Assembly (NCBI RefSeq): GCF_026241335.1 | Contig: NZ_JAPHAV010000001.1 | Coordinates: forward strand, 744,001 to 808,000 | Direction: 5' to 3' | Origin: Ochrobactrum chromiisoli | GTDB taxonomy: Bacteria; Pseudomonadota; Alphaproteobacteria; Rhizobiales; Rhizobiaceae | Length of the DNA stretch: 64,000 bases | In this document: positions 35,747 through 44,691 of the stretch, piece after piece | How positions within the stretch are numbered: position 1 is the first letter of the stretch | Layout of the letters: each line of letters opens with the position of its first letter | The notes under the pieces: generated by a model | Databases searched by the model: none | Told to the model about the DNA's origin: nothing | Seen by the model: only the letters and a program-made list of their open reading frames with translations | Program-made: the position numbers and the translations under genes

Positions 35747-36583
35747 ATGGAAACACCATTCCCACCCTTTGAGCCAAATGGCCGCGTGGATTCTTCGCGC
35801 GGCCCCAAACTTTCGCAGATCCCGCTGCGTATTGTTGTTCCGAATGTCATCACGGTTCTTGCCATCTGCGCAGGTTTGACGGGTATTCGTCTGGCGTTTG
35901 AGCACCGCTTTGAACTTGCCGTGATGATGGTGCTGATTGCGGCATTCCTCGATGGTGTGGATGGCCGTGTTGCACGCATGATGAAAGGCTCGTCTAAGTT
36001 CGGCGAGCAGATGGATTCGCTCGCAGATATTGTGAATTTCGGCGTTGCCCCGGCACTTGTTCTCTATGTTTATGTGCTTGATCAGGCGCGCTCTTTCGGC
36101 TGGATCGCAGCACTTCTTTATGCGATTGCCTGCTGCCTGCGTCTGGCCCGCTTCAATGTGATGCTGGAGGACCCGAACCGTCCGCCATGGCAGAGCAATT
36201 ACTTCATCGGTGTGCCTGCGCCTGCGGGTGCTATGCTGGTGTTGCTGCCTGTTTATCTCGGCTTTCTCGGGCTTACGCCAAGCAAGGGGCTGGCTTTTGC
36301 CGTTGCGATTTTCACTGTGGCGATTGCCTTCCTGCTGGTCAGCCGATTGCCGGTCTATAATGGCAAATCGGCGGGAAGCCTCATTCGCCGCGATTTCGTT
36401 ATGCCGTTGATCTTGCTCGTGGTTATCTATGTGGCCTTTCTTATGAGTTTCACATGGCACACGCTGACACTGACGGCATTGGCCTATCTGGCTTTCCTGC
36501 CATTCAGCCTCGTTGCGTGGAACAAACGCGAAGCTGCCGACCGCCGTACAGTGCTAGAAAATGAGCCGTCAGCGGAAAGCTGA
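35747..36583 (+). CDS. pssA: CDP-diacylglycerol-serine O-phosphatidyltransferase, 278 aa
   Basis: CDP-alcohol phosphatidyltransferase that makes phosphatidylserine. The family motif DGxxAR(x8)GxxxDxxxD is present as DGVDGRVARMMKGSSKFGEQ followed by MDSLAD, here within a sequence of about eight hydrophobic helices. ATG 35747 lies 4 bases after the psd stop; 47 open codons upstream inside psd are ignored. The last 15 bases overlap the end of the opposing ATPase gene. Confidence 0.95.
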   Translation: METPFPPFEPNGRVDSSRGPKLSQIPLRIVVPNVITVLAICAGLTGIRLAFEHRFELAVMMVLIAAFLDGVDGRVARMMKGSSKFGEQMDSLADIVNFGVAPALVLYVYVLDQARSFGWIAALLYAIACCLRLARFNVMLEDPNRPPWQSNYFIGVPAPAGAMLVLLPVYLGFLGLTPSKGLAFAVAIFTVAIAFLLVSRLPVYNGKSAGSLIRRDFVMPLILLVVIYVAFLMSFTWHTLTLTALAYLAFLPFSLVAWNKREAADRRTVLENEPSAES

Positions 36584-37126
36584 CGGCAAGCTTTGTGCAA
36601 TGAAATGAACGCGCTCCTGAACCGATGATCTCGGCAGGAGCGCGATTTCATATCCAAGTTTCCTATAGGTGTTTTCAATCGCTTCGAAGGTTTGGGTGGC
36701 TTCGGCAAAACTCTGTTTTCGTTCGTTATCTTGTGCGAAAATTTCTTCCCATGGTGGGGCCAAAAACACCGTTCTGTTATATCGAATCATCAGCGCTGCC
36801 CGGCGCATGTGTTGCGGAATTGGCAATCCGCAAAGCGTGAGATAGCCAAGAACATCCGGTATACCCCGGTCAAAGAATACCGGCCCTTTTTTCTCGCGCG
36901 CGCGATCGTAAGAGCGCATTTCCCATGAAAGCATCAGCTCTGCAAAAAGCACACGGTCAGCCCAAGGCAACGCTTTTCCTCCAATCCTAACCTGATGCTG
37001 AATAACCGCGCGGCCAGCTTCGACACTACGGGAAAAACCCTTTTGTTCGAGCGCGTCGATGAGCGTGCTTTTGCCCGAACCTGGGCCGCCGCTTATGATG
37101 ATAAATTGCTGATAGGCGTGTGTCAT
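36569..37126 (-). CDS. P-loop ATPase/kinase-like protein (AAA_28 type), 185 aa
   Basis: Walker A GGPGSGKST at residues 13-21 with ISGG before it. A middle segment KKGPVFFDRGIPDVLGYL provides the Walker-B-like Asp-Arg, typical of small predicted nucleoside-kinase-like ATPases (AAA_28). RYNRTVFLAPPWEEIFAQDNERKQSF is also conserved in that group. The substrate is unknown. Its 3' end overlaps pssA tail to tail by 15 bases. Confidence 0.85.
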   Translation of the reverse strand: MTHAYQQFIIISGGPGSGKSTLIDALEQKGFSRSVEAGRAVIQHQVRIGGKALPWADRVLFAELMLSWEMRSYDRAREKKGPVFFDRGIPDVLGYLTLCGLPIPQHMRRAALMIRYNRTVFLAPPWEEIFAQDNERKQSFAEATQTFEAIENTYRKLGYEIALLPRSSVQERVHFIAQSLPSAFR

Positions 37127-37220
37127 CGATCCTCCAGTAACGTTGGGAAAACAGGCGGTCGCATGATTGGTTGAGAAAGTTCGCTCTAAAAACAGGGCCG
37201 AAAGATGCGGCTGGAGCGGA

Positions 37221-37267
37221 AAAGAAAAAAAGAATAATTCCGGCCTTGGTTTTGTGCAAGGCCGGAA
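37221..37267 (-). terminator. Terminator after the SDR gene
   Basis: On the minus strand TTCCGGCCTTG / CAAGGCCGGAA (11 bp, 8-base loop), followed by TTATTCTTTTTTTC. Confidence 0.85.
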
Positions 37268-37275
37268 ACGGTAAA

Positions 37276-38016
37276 TCAGGAAGGCATATGATAATCGAGG
37301 AAGCGGTCCTGACGCACATCAAAAAGCTTGCCGCTCACATCCAGCTTCGGATCGGCAAGCTTGACGATTTTCTCGGCCACTGATTGCGGGGTCGGCAGCG
37401 TTTCGGGATCTTCTCCCGGCATAGCCTTGGCGCGCATGGCGGTACGGGTTGCACCCGGATTGACCGAATTGATGTTCAGCTTCATCTGCTTGGTTTCTTC
37501 GGCCCAACTGCGCCCCATCACCTCGACAGCGGCTTTTGAAGCGGCATAAGGCGCCCAGAAAGCACGGCAGGTGTGGGCAACGCCTGACGAAAGCAGAATG
37601 GCGCGTCCTGCATCCGATGCGCGCAGCAGCGGGTCTGTTGTGCGGATCAGGCGCCATACGCTTGTGACATTTACATTCATAACCTGATCGAAAACTTTGG
37701 ATTCTATATGGCCGATGGGGGAAATCGTGCCGAGAATACCTGCATTGGCGACCAGAATGTCGAGTTTGCCCCAACGCTCATGAATGGAGCCGCCAAGACG
37801 ATCAATGGCTTCCATATCAGTAATGTCGAGTGGCACCAGCGTTGTGCTGCCGCCGACCTTGCGAATATCATCGTCGAGTTCTTCAAGCCCGCCAACCGTG
37901 CGCGCAACCGCAATCACATGTGCGCCACGCTTTGCAAGTTCAAGCGAAAGAAAATAGCCAATACCGCGCGACGCGCCCGTTACCAAAGCCAGTCGGCCAG
38001 TAAGGTCGATACTCAT
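37276..38016 (-). CDS. Short-chain dehydrogenase/reductase (SDR), 246 aa
   Basis: Classical SDR: cofactor loop TGASRGIGY (residues 14-22), NAG at about 90 (LVANAGILG), catalytic Ser in LLSSGVAH, and YAASKAAVE holding Tyr and Lys, then NSVNPGATRT. The NAD(P)-dependent substrate cannot be predicted. It lies downstream of purF on the same strand with 69 bases between and may share its transcript. Confidence 0.93.
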   Translation of the reverse strand: MSIDLTGRLALVTGASRGIGYFLSLELAKRGAHVIAVARTVGGLEELDDDIRKVGGSTTLVPLDITDMEAIDRLGGSIHERWGKLDILVANAGILGTISPIGHIESKVFDQVMNVNVTSVWRLIRTTDPLLRASDAGRAILLSSGVAHTCRAFWAPYAASKAAVEVMGRSWAEETKQMKLNINSVNPGATRTAMRAKAMPGEDPETLPTPQSVAEKIVKLADPKLDVSGKLFDVRQDRFLDYHMPS

Positions 38017-38085
38017 TTTACCCCCAGTTTAATGCTAACATATGAAACAGGCGGCCCTTTTAGCCGCCTGCGTGAAGACAATTGA

Positions 38086-39576
38086 TCAGCCGTTTGAGGC
38101 GAGCAGTGACAGCGTGTGAACGTTGTCTTCGCCTTCCTGATCAAGGAGACGGGTCGGATATTCACCCGTGAAATAGTGATCTGTAAAGGCAGGGGCCTTT
38201 GGATCACGTGCTTCACCACCAACTGCTTTGTACAGTCCGTCAATCGACAGAAACGCCAGCGAATCCGCACCGATATAACGGCACATCGCCTCCAGACTGT
38301 CATACTGGTTCGCCAGCAGCTTTTCGCGGTCGGGCGTATCAATCCCGTAGAAATCCGGGTGGAAAATCATCGGGCTTGCGACGCGAATATGCACTTCCTT
38401 GGCACCGGCATCGCGGATCATCTGCACGATCTTGACGGAGGTTGTGCCGCGCACGATGGAATCATCCACCAGCACAACGCGCTTGCCTTCAATCATCGCG
38501 CGATTGGCCGAATGCTTGAGCTTCACACCAAGGGCACGGATACTCTGCGTTGGTTCGATGAACGTGCGGCCGACATAATGATTGCGAATAATACCATATT
38601 CAAACGGAATACCACTGGCCTGCGCAAAGCCAAGCGCCGCAGGCGTTCCGCCATCTGGTACAGGCACCACAACATCGGCTTCGATTGGCGCTTCCTTGGC
38701 CAGATTCATGCCCATGTTCTTGCGCGCAACATAAACGCTGCGACCGCCGACAACTGAGTCCGGGCGCGCGAAATAGACATATTCAAACAGGCAGAGGCGT
38801 TCTGGTTGCGGGTTTTCCGGCTTGATACAATCGGTGGTGATGGAGCCATCTTTCTGAATTTCACAGATGATGACTTCGCCATTTTCAACGTCGCGGATAT
38901 ATTTCGCGCCGATAATATCAAGCGCACAGGTTTCCGAGCAGAAGATCGGCTTGCCGTCGAGTTCACCCATCACCAGCGGGCGGATACCAATAGAATCACG
39001 CGCTGCAATCAGCTTGGTGCGGGTCAATGCCAGCATCGCATAACCACCCTCAACCTGACGGATCGCATCGACAAAGCGATCACTCGACGAGGCTTGACGT
39101 GAGCGTGCAATCATGTGCAGCACGACCTCGGTGTCCGATGTTGCCTGAAAGATAGCGCCTGAAGCAATCAGCTGCTTGCGCAGAGTAATGCCATTGGTGA
39201 AATTGCCGTTATGGGCAATTGCGATGCCGCCAACTTCCAGCTCTGCGAAAAGCGGCTGCACATTGCGCAGGATCGTTTCGCCGGTCGTGGAATAACGCAC
39301 ATGGCCAATGGCGCGGTCGCCGGGCAGGCGGTTGAGCGTCGAAGCATCCGTGAAGTGGTCGCCCACCAGACCCATATGCCGTTCCGAATGGAAGCGGCGG
39401 TTGTGATAGGAAACGATACCGGCAGCTTCCTGTCCGCGATGCTGCAAAGCATGCAGACCAAGAGCCGTTAGCGCTGCGGCGTCCTCATGGCCAAGAATGC
39501 CAAATACACCGCACTCTTCATGCAACGTATCATCGTCCAGCATAAAGGAGTTTTCGTCATGCGATTGTTGGAACAT
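38086..39576 (-). CDS. purF: Amidophosphoribosyltransferase, 496 aa
   Basis: First committed step of purine synthesis: glutamine plus PRPP to phosphoribosylamine. The Ntn glutaminase domain opens with EECGVFGILG, where Cys becomes the N-terminal nucleophile after propeptide removal. LHALQHRGQEAAGIVS and ATSDTEV follow, and the phosphoribosyltransferase loop is VVLVDDSIVRGTTS. The frame is open to a TTG three codons before the chosen ATG; an internal ATG at 39543 (MLDDDTLHEE) is another possibility. Part of the dnaB-radA-cvpA-purF series on the minus strand. Confidence 0.96.
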   Translation of the reverse strand: MFQQSHDENSFMLDDDTLHEECGVFGILGHEDAAALTALGLHALQHRGQEAAGIVSYHNRRFHSERHMGLVGDHFTDASTLNRLPGDRAIGHVRYSTTGETILRNVQPLFAELEVGGIAIAHNGNFTNGITLRKQLIASGAIFQATSDTEVVLHMIARSRQASSSDRFVDAIRQVEGGYAMLALTRTKLIAARDSIGIRPLVMGELDGKPIFCSETCALDIIGAKYIRDVENGEVIICEIQKDGSITTDCIKPENPQPERLCLFEYVYFARPDSVVGGRSVYVARKNMGMNLAKEAPIEADVVVPVPDGGTPAALGFAQASGIPFEYGIIRNHYVGRTFIEPTQSIRALGVKLKHSANRAMIEGKRVVLVDDSIVRGTTSVKIVQMIRDAGAKEVHIRVASPMIFHPDFYGIDTPDREKLLANQYDSLEAMCRYIGADSLAFLSIDGLYKAVGGEARDPKAPAFTDHYFTGEYPTRLLDQEGEDNVHTLSLLASNG

Positions 39577-39708
39577 TGTCCGCAAGGCCTTTCGATTGCG
39601 GTTACTAAAAGCAACATTTACAGGAAAGAGCGCTATTTTAAAAGCGGTCCCTTACATGCTGTGCGTTTCAGCCGCTGATATAATGTAAGACTTTGACTAA
39701 AAACAGAT

Positions 39709-39737
39709 GAAACCGACAGCTTTATGCTGCCGGTTTC
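39709..39737 (-). terminator. Terminator between cvpA and purF
   Basis: Imperfect stem GAAACCGGCAGC / GCTGTCGGTTTC on the minus strand followed by ATCTGTTTTT. It separates cvpA from purF, so the purF gene probably has its own promoter in 39577-39708. Confidence 0.65.
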
Positions 39738-39755
39738 AAAAAATGGTGTTCAGGA

Positions 39756-40334
39756 TCAGTTTGCAGCCGGTGTGTCGTCCGGTACCGGCTGTTCGGCAGG
39801 GGCGCCTGCGGGAGCCTGCGTTTCCTGACCCGGCTTGAACTGCTTGATAGCCGATTCAGGATCTGCCGGAAGCAAATCAATCAGTTGTTGGCCAAAGGAA
39901 TCGAGCATTGGCTTGGATTTCGCATTATTGACCCATGCTGGCTGGTTTGTCGGAACCAGCCAGTTGAAGAACAGCATTGCAACAACAACGAGCAATACGC
40001 CGCGCGCAGCACCGAACAAAAAGCCTAAGGTGCGGTCGAGCGCACCGATGCGGCTGTCGATGATGAAATCGGCAATCTTCATGGTGATCAGCGAGACAAC
40101 AATCAGAACAACAAGGAAAACTGCGCCAGCGGCTGCAATCTTCGCGATTGTTTCGTTGTTGATGTAAGGCTGCAGGTAAGGCAGCACCGGCTGATAAAAG
40201 AGATATGCGGCTGCGGCGGCTGCGGCCCATGAAACCAGCGACAGGACTTCGCGAGAAAAACCGCGTACCATCGCCAGAACGGCGGAAACCAGCGTTATCC
40301 CGAGTAAAATTCCATCAAGCAAGGTAATCGGCAT
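39756..40334 (-). CDS. cvpA: CvpA-family membrane protein, 192 aa
   Basis: Four hydrophobic helices (ITLLDGILLGITLVSAVLAM, the Ala-rich LVSWAAAAAAAYLF, an AAAGAVFLVVLIVV stretch and ARGVLLVVVAMLFFNWL) followed by a Pro/Ala/Glu-rich tail. MVRGFSREVLSLVSW is the family signature. Colicin-V-production proteins are often next to purF, as here, and affect envelope integrity, but the molecular role is unknown. Confidence 0.93.
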   Translation of the reverse strand: MPITLLDGILLGITLVSAVLAMVRGFSREVLSLVSWAAAAAAAYLFYQPVLPYLQPYINNETIAKIAAAGAVFLVVLIVVSLITMKIADFIIDSRIGALDRTLGFLFGAARGVLLVVVAMLFFNWLVPTNQPAWVNNAKSKPMLDSFGQQLIDLLPADPESAIKQFKPGQETQAPAGAPAEQPVPDDTPAAN

Positions 40335-40478
40335 TCTGGCCTGTCCTTAATTTATACGCACCGGCTTTGCCGCGTGCGGGGCAGTCAAATTTGCAATAGT
40401 TTAACAGCGGAAAGTTGACGAAATCTTCCCATGCTAAAGCTCATTAATTTCAACGATCTACAGCTTGATAGCCTCAGA

Positions 40479-41873
40479 TCAAGTTTTTTTACTCGGTCCC
40501 GATGCGGCAATGCGCACCACAAGGTCCGAAAGTGCTGTTGTTTCCATAAGGCCGAAGTTGCGATCTTTCCAGAGTTCGCTGCTTCCACCAGGAACAACGG
40601 CTTGTCTGAAGCCAAGCTTTTCGGCTTCTTTCAGTCTCTGTACTGCATGTGAAACCGCACGAACAGCACCTGAAAGGCTGATTTCGCCGAAATGAACACA
40701 ATCTGCAGGGAGCGCAATGCCTGCAATTGATGAAACAAGCGCTGCAGCCACCGCAATATCGGCTGCCGGTTCGCTGATACGATAGCCGCCTGCCACATTG
40801 AGATAAACATCATGCTGACCAAAGCGCACGCCGCAATGTGATTCGAGTACAGCCAGAATCATTGCAAGACGGCTTCCGTCCCAGCCCACAACGGCGCGCC
40901 GCGGTGTGCCGAGCGAGGAGGGGGAAACGAGCGCTTGTATTTCGACCAGCACCGGGCGCGTGCCTTCCATGCCTGCAAAAACCGCAGCACCCGGCGATTT
41001 TTCGTTGCGCTCGCCAAGAAACAGTTCAGACGGATTGGTCACTTCACGCAAACCACCGTCTGACATTTCAAAGACGCCGATTTCGTCGGTCGGCCCGAAA
41101 CGGTTTTTGACGGTCCGCAAAATGCGATACTGATGCCCACCTTCGCCTTCAAAATAAAGAACACCATCGACCATATGTTCAACCACGCGCGGACCGGCAA
41201 TCTGCCCTTCCTTGGTGACGTGGCCGACGAGAACAACGGCAGCACCTGTCTGCTTGGCATAGCGGATCATCGCTTGCGCGGAGGAACGCACTTGTGTCAC
41301 CGTACCGGGCGCGGAATCTGCCATATCGGTCCAGAGTGTCTGGATCGAATCGATGATCACGAGGTCGGGCCGCTTGCCATCGGAAACAGTTGCAAGAATG
41401 TCTTCGACATTGGTTTCGGCAGCCAGTTCAACCGAAGAACTGGCAACGCCCAATCGTTGCGCACGCAGACGAATCTGCGCAACCGCTTCTTCGCCTGACA
41501 CATAGACGATGCGGTGCCCGCGATTGGCAAGGGCTGCTGCTGCCTGAGTCAGGAGCGTGGATTTACCAATACCGGGATCACCGCCAATCAGGATGGCAGA
41601 TCCGCGCACAAAGCCACCGCCGGTGACGCGATCAAGCTCGCTGATACCGGAAATGATGCGCGGGGCATCTTCAATTTCACCAGATAGCGAGGTGAGGGCA
41701 ACCGCACGGCCTTTGCGCTTTGAAAGCATGGAGCCGGGGCCGGAACCAATGCCGCTATTGGTGCCTTCTTCGACGAGCGTATTCCACTCGCCGCAAGAGT
41801 CGCACTTACCCGCCCAGCGCGTATGAACCGCGCCACAATTCTGGCAGATGAACTGAACGCGTGCCTTGGCCAT
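40479..41873 (-). CDS. radA: DNA repair protein RadA (Sms), 464 aa
   Basis: Branch-migration ATPase in recombination. C4 zinc finger at the start (CQNCGAVHTRWAGKCDSCGE), Walker A GDPGIGKST, the RadA-specific KNRFGPTDEIGVFEM motif, and a Lon-like C-terminal domain (SLGTPRRAVVGWD... EISLSGAVRAV). Full length. 27 bases separate it from dnaB upstream, so they are probably one transcript. Confidence 0.97.
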   Translation of the reverse strand: MAKARVQFICQNCGAVHTRWAGKCDSCGEWNTLVEEGTNSGIGSGPGSMLSKRKGRAVALTSLSGEIEDAPRIISGISELDRVTGGGFVRGSAILIGGDPGIGKSTLLTQAAAALANRGHRIVYVSGEEAVAQIRLRAQRLGVASSSVELAAETNVEDILATVSDGKRPDLVIIDSIQTLWTDMADSAPGTVTQVRSSAQAMIRYAKQTGAAVVLVGHVTKEGQIAGPRVVEHMVDGVLYFEGEGGHQYRILRTVKNRFGPTDEIGVFEMSDGGLREVTNPSELFLGERNEKSPGAAVFAGMEGTRPVLVEIQALVSPSSLGTPRRAVVGWDGSRLAMILAVLESHCGVRFGQHDVYLNVAGGYRISEPAADIAVAAALVSSIAGIALPADCVHFGEISLSGAVRAVSHAVQRLKEAEKLGFRQAVVPGGSSELWKDRNFGLMETTALSDLVVRIAASGPSKKT

Positions 41874-41900
41874 CAGGCACGCTCTTTTTTGATGAGAATA

Positions 41901-43406
41901 CTATTCATATTGTTCCGGGATATAAGACCCCTCGGCCAGATCTGCAAATCGCGTAAACTCAGCCTGGAAGGCAAGCTTGACCGTGCCCGTTGGTCCGTGA
42001 CGCTGCTTTGCGACGATAACGTCGGCAGTGCCGCGCACTTTTTCAAAATGTTGTTTCCACTCTTCATATTTCGGGTCAAACTCATCGCGGGGTTCGAGGT
42101 TTTTGACATAATATTCTTCGCGGAACACGAAAAGCACCACGTCCGCATCCTGCTCGATCGAGCCCGATTCACGAAGATCGGAGAGCTGTGGGCGTTTGTC
42201 GTCGCGGCTTTCCACCTGACGCGAAAGCTGTGAGAGCGCAATGATCGGAACATTGAGTTCCTTGCCAAGCGCTTTGAGGCCGGTGGTGATTTCGGTAATT
42301 TCCTGCACGCGGTTTTGCGCGGAAGCCTTGGATGAGCCAGTCATCAGCTGCACATAGTCGATCACCAGAACATCAAGGCCACGCTGGCGCTTGAGACGTC
42401 GCGCGCGGGCTGCAAGCTGCGCAATCGAAATACCACCGGTCTGATCGATATAAAGCGGAATCTTCTGCATGTGCTGCGAACAGGCGACCAGCTTTTCAAA
42501 ATCTGATTCGGTAATATCGCCGCGGCGGATTTTCGAGGATGAAACTTCCGTTTGCTCGGAAATAATACGCGTTGCAAGCTGTTCCGCAGACATTTCGAGC
42601 GAGAAGAAACCGACAACGCCGCCGTTCTTGGCCTTCATTGTGCCATCGGCCTGCTGTTCGGCCTCATAGGCATTGGCGATGTTGAACGCGATATTGGTTG
42701 CAAGCGAGGTCTTCCCCATACCCGGACGACCCGCCAGAATGATCAAGTCGGAAGGCTGCAAACCGCCCATCTTGTTATCAAGTGTGTGAATGCCTGTAGA
42801 CACCCCCGATAGATGACCATCGCGCATGAAAGCGGCATTGGCCATATCGACGGCGGTGGTGACCGCATCTTTAAAGGCCTGAAAACCGCCGTCATATCGA
42901 CCGGTTTCTGCCAGTTCGAACAACCGGCGTTCGGCATCTTCGATCTGCTCTTGCGGCGCATTATCGACCGGCGCATCATAAGCAACGTTCACCATGTCTT
43001 CGCCAATGCCAATCAAAGCGCGGCGCGTCGCAAGATCATAGATCGCGCGGCCATAGTCTTCGGCATTGATGATGGTGACGGCTTCGGTCGCAAGGCGCGC
43101 CACATATTGGAATACGGTCAAATCACCGATCTTGCCTTCATTTGGCAGGAAGGTCTTCATCGTGACCGGATTGGCCATTTTGCCAACGCGAATGAGATCG
43201 GTCGAAATCTCATAGATGCGACGATGCAAAGGCTCAAAAAAATGGGTCGGCTTCAGAAAGTCGGAAACACGGTAAAACGCATCATTGTTGATCAGAATAG
43301 CACCCAACAGTGCCTGTTCTGCTTCAATGTTGTGAGGAGCTTCCCGATAAAGCGCGTCTTTTTGATCGCGCGCATCGTCAAGTTTGCGTACCGCCGCTTC
43401 CGCCAT
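41901..43406 (-). CDS. dnaB: Replicative DNA helicase DnaB, 501 aa
   Basis: Hexameric 5'-3' helicase of the replisome. The N-terminal DnaB domain begins PHNIEAEQALLGAILINNDAF; the ATPase has GRPGMGKTSLATNIA (Walker A), FFSLEMSAEQLATRI, DVLVIDYVQLM (Walker B) and ALSQLSRQVESRDDKRPQLSDLRESGSIEQDAD. No intein. It starts the minus-strand group dnaB-radA-cvpA. Confidence 0.98.
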   Translation of the reverse strand: MAEAAVRKLDDARDQKDALYREAPHNIEAEQALLGAILINNDAFYRVSDFLKPTHFFEPLHRRIYEISTDLIRVGKMANPVTMKTFLPNEGKIGDLTVFQYVARLATEAVTIINAEDYGRAIYDLATRRALIGIGEDMVNVAYDAPVDNAPQEQIEDAERRLFELAETGRYDGGFQAFKDAVTTAVDMANAAFMRDGHLSGVSTGIHTLDNKMGGLQPSDLIILAGRPGMGKTSLATNIAFNIANAYEAEQQADGTMKAKNGGVVGFFSLEMSAEQLATRIISEQTEVSSSKIRRGDITESDFEKLVACSQHMQKIPLYIDQTGGISIAQLAARARRLKRQRGLDVLVIDYVQLMTGSSKASAQNRVQEITEITTGLKALGKELNVPIIALSQLSRQVESRDDKRPQLSDLRESGSIEQDADVVLFVFREEYYVKNLEPRDEFDPKYEEWKQHFEKVRGTADVIVAKQRHGPTGTVKLAFQAEFTRFADLAEGSYIPEQYE

Positions 43407-43626
43407 GTTCGTCTATCCTGTCTCTGATCTTCCCAGCTAGGCCTGAAGTGAAGCCAAACGCAACGCAGCCTCAAGGTGATTCCTGCTGGAAGTGACAAGC
43501 TATACCATGATTCACAGGCTTCCACAGTTCGCTGTTCAATCTTTTGCACGGAGGCTTGACGAGCGTTGTGATCCATAATGGCGGCTGCTACGAAACAAAA
43601 AAACAAACCTCAGAGGGATTCTTTGC

Positions 43627-44637
43627 ATGCGTTATCGTCTTTTATCTGCATGGCTGTCAGCCATCGCTTTTTTTTCACTTTTGTCGCTTCCTGTGGCCGC
43701 AGCGGAGCCGATCAAGGTTAAGGTTTTTATCGCGGCAATGTTCGAGATTGGCAAAAATAGCGGTGATCGCGCTGGCGAATTTCAGAACTGGTATGAACGC
43801 TATTGGAAAGATGCAAAACCCATCAAGGTAAAAGGCGCTTTCAAGCCGGTCTATTGCAATGACGATGGTGTGTGTGGGGCGGTCCTTGGCATGGGAAAAG
43901 TCAACTCGTCTGCCAGCATGCAGGCGATTCTGCTCGATCCGGCCTTTGATTTCTCAAAAAGCTATTACGTTTTGTCTGGGGTTGCAGGCACTCCGCCTTC
44001 GCGTGGGACGATCGGGGATGTGAGTTGGGCGACATGGCTTGTTGATTATGATCTTGGGCACCGTTGGGCGCCGGAAGAAGGCAAATCGGGTGAACCGGTG
44101 TTTATGCCACGCAAAGGCTATGAAGATTATCGCGTTTTCAAGCTCAATCCCGATCTGGTCGCCGCTGCCATGCGTCTTGGCAAAGACGTGAAGCTCGAAG
44201 ATTCCAAAGAAGCTCAAGCTTACCGCATGCGTTACCCCAATAAAGCCGCACAGTCAGCGCCATCTTTGAAGGAAGGTACCCATATGACGGGTGATACGTT
44301 CTTCCACGGTCCGGGCCTGTCTGATGAAGCACAGTATATTGCTAAGCTTTACGGTGCGGATGACTATCTGATCACTGAAATGGAAGCAGCGGCGATTGCG
44401 CTTGTTATCAAGCGTCAGTTCGGAACAGACCGCATTCTCAGTTTGCGCGGCGCGGTCAATTTTGATCAGGGCAATCCGAACGAAACAACACTCCAGCACC
44501 TTGATCCGGCACCCGGTGAAACCGCAGGTGGTTTCGCTGAAACAGTCAGGAACATCTATCTTGTCGGTGCGCCGGTCGTCGATGACATCACAACCAACTG
44601 GGACAAGTGGGAAGCCGGTGTTCCGCAAGAAAAGTAA
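43627..44637 (+). CDS. Purine nucleoside permease (NUP family), secreted, 336 aa
   Basis: An N-terminal signal peptide (about 23 residues, ending in VAAAE) precedes a NUP-family domain: VKVFIAAMFEIG near the start, LGMGKVNSSASMQAILLDP, YVLSGVAGTPPSRGTIGDV, and MEAAAIALVI in the C-terminal half. The fold is related to nucleoside phosphorylases, so the protein may bind or cleave nucleosides in the periplasm rather than form a channel. It diverges from dnaB and ends in a strong terminator. Confidence 0.9.
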   Translation: MRYRLLSAWLSAIAFFSLLSLPVAAAEPIKVKVFIAAMFEIGKNSGDRAGEFQNWYERYWKDAKPIKVKGAFKPVYCNDDGVCGAVLGMGKVNSSASMQAILLDPAFDFSKSYYVLSGVAGTPPSRGTIGDVSWATWLVDYDLGHRWAPEEGKSGEPVFMPRKGYEDYRVFKLNPDLVAAAMRLGKDVKLEDSKEAQAYRMRYPNKAAQSAPSLKEGTHMTGDTFFHGPGLSDEAQYIAKLYGADDYLITEMEAAAIALVIKRQFGTDRILSLRGAVNFDQGNPNETTLQHLDPAPGETAGGFAETVRNIYLVGAPVVDDITTNWDKWEAGVPQEK

Positions 44638-44644
44638 GGTGAGG

Positions 44645-44678
44645 TGGTCTGTGTGAGCGATTCACGCAGACCATTTTT
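44645..44678 (+). terminator. Terminator after the purine nucleoside permease gene
   Basis: TGGTCTGTGTGA / TCACGCAGACCA (12 bp, one T-G pair, 5-base loop) then TTTTT. It may also act on the converging cfa gene. Confidence 0.85.
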
Positions 44679-44691
44679 CCAGCTTGTCTTT

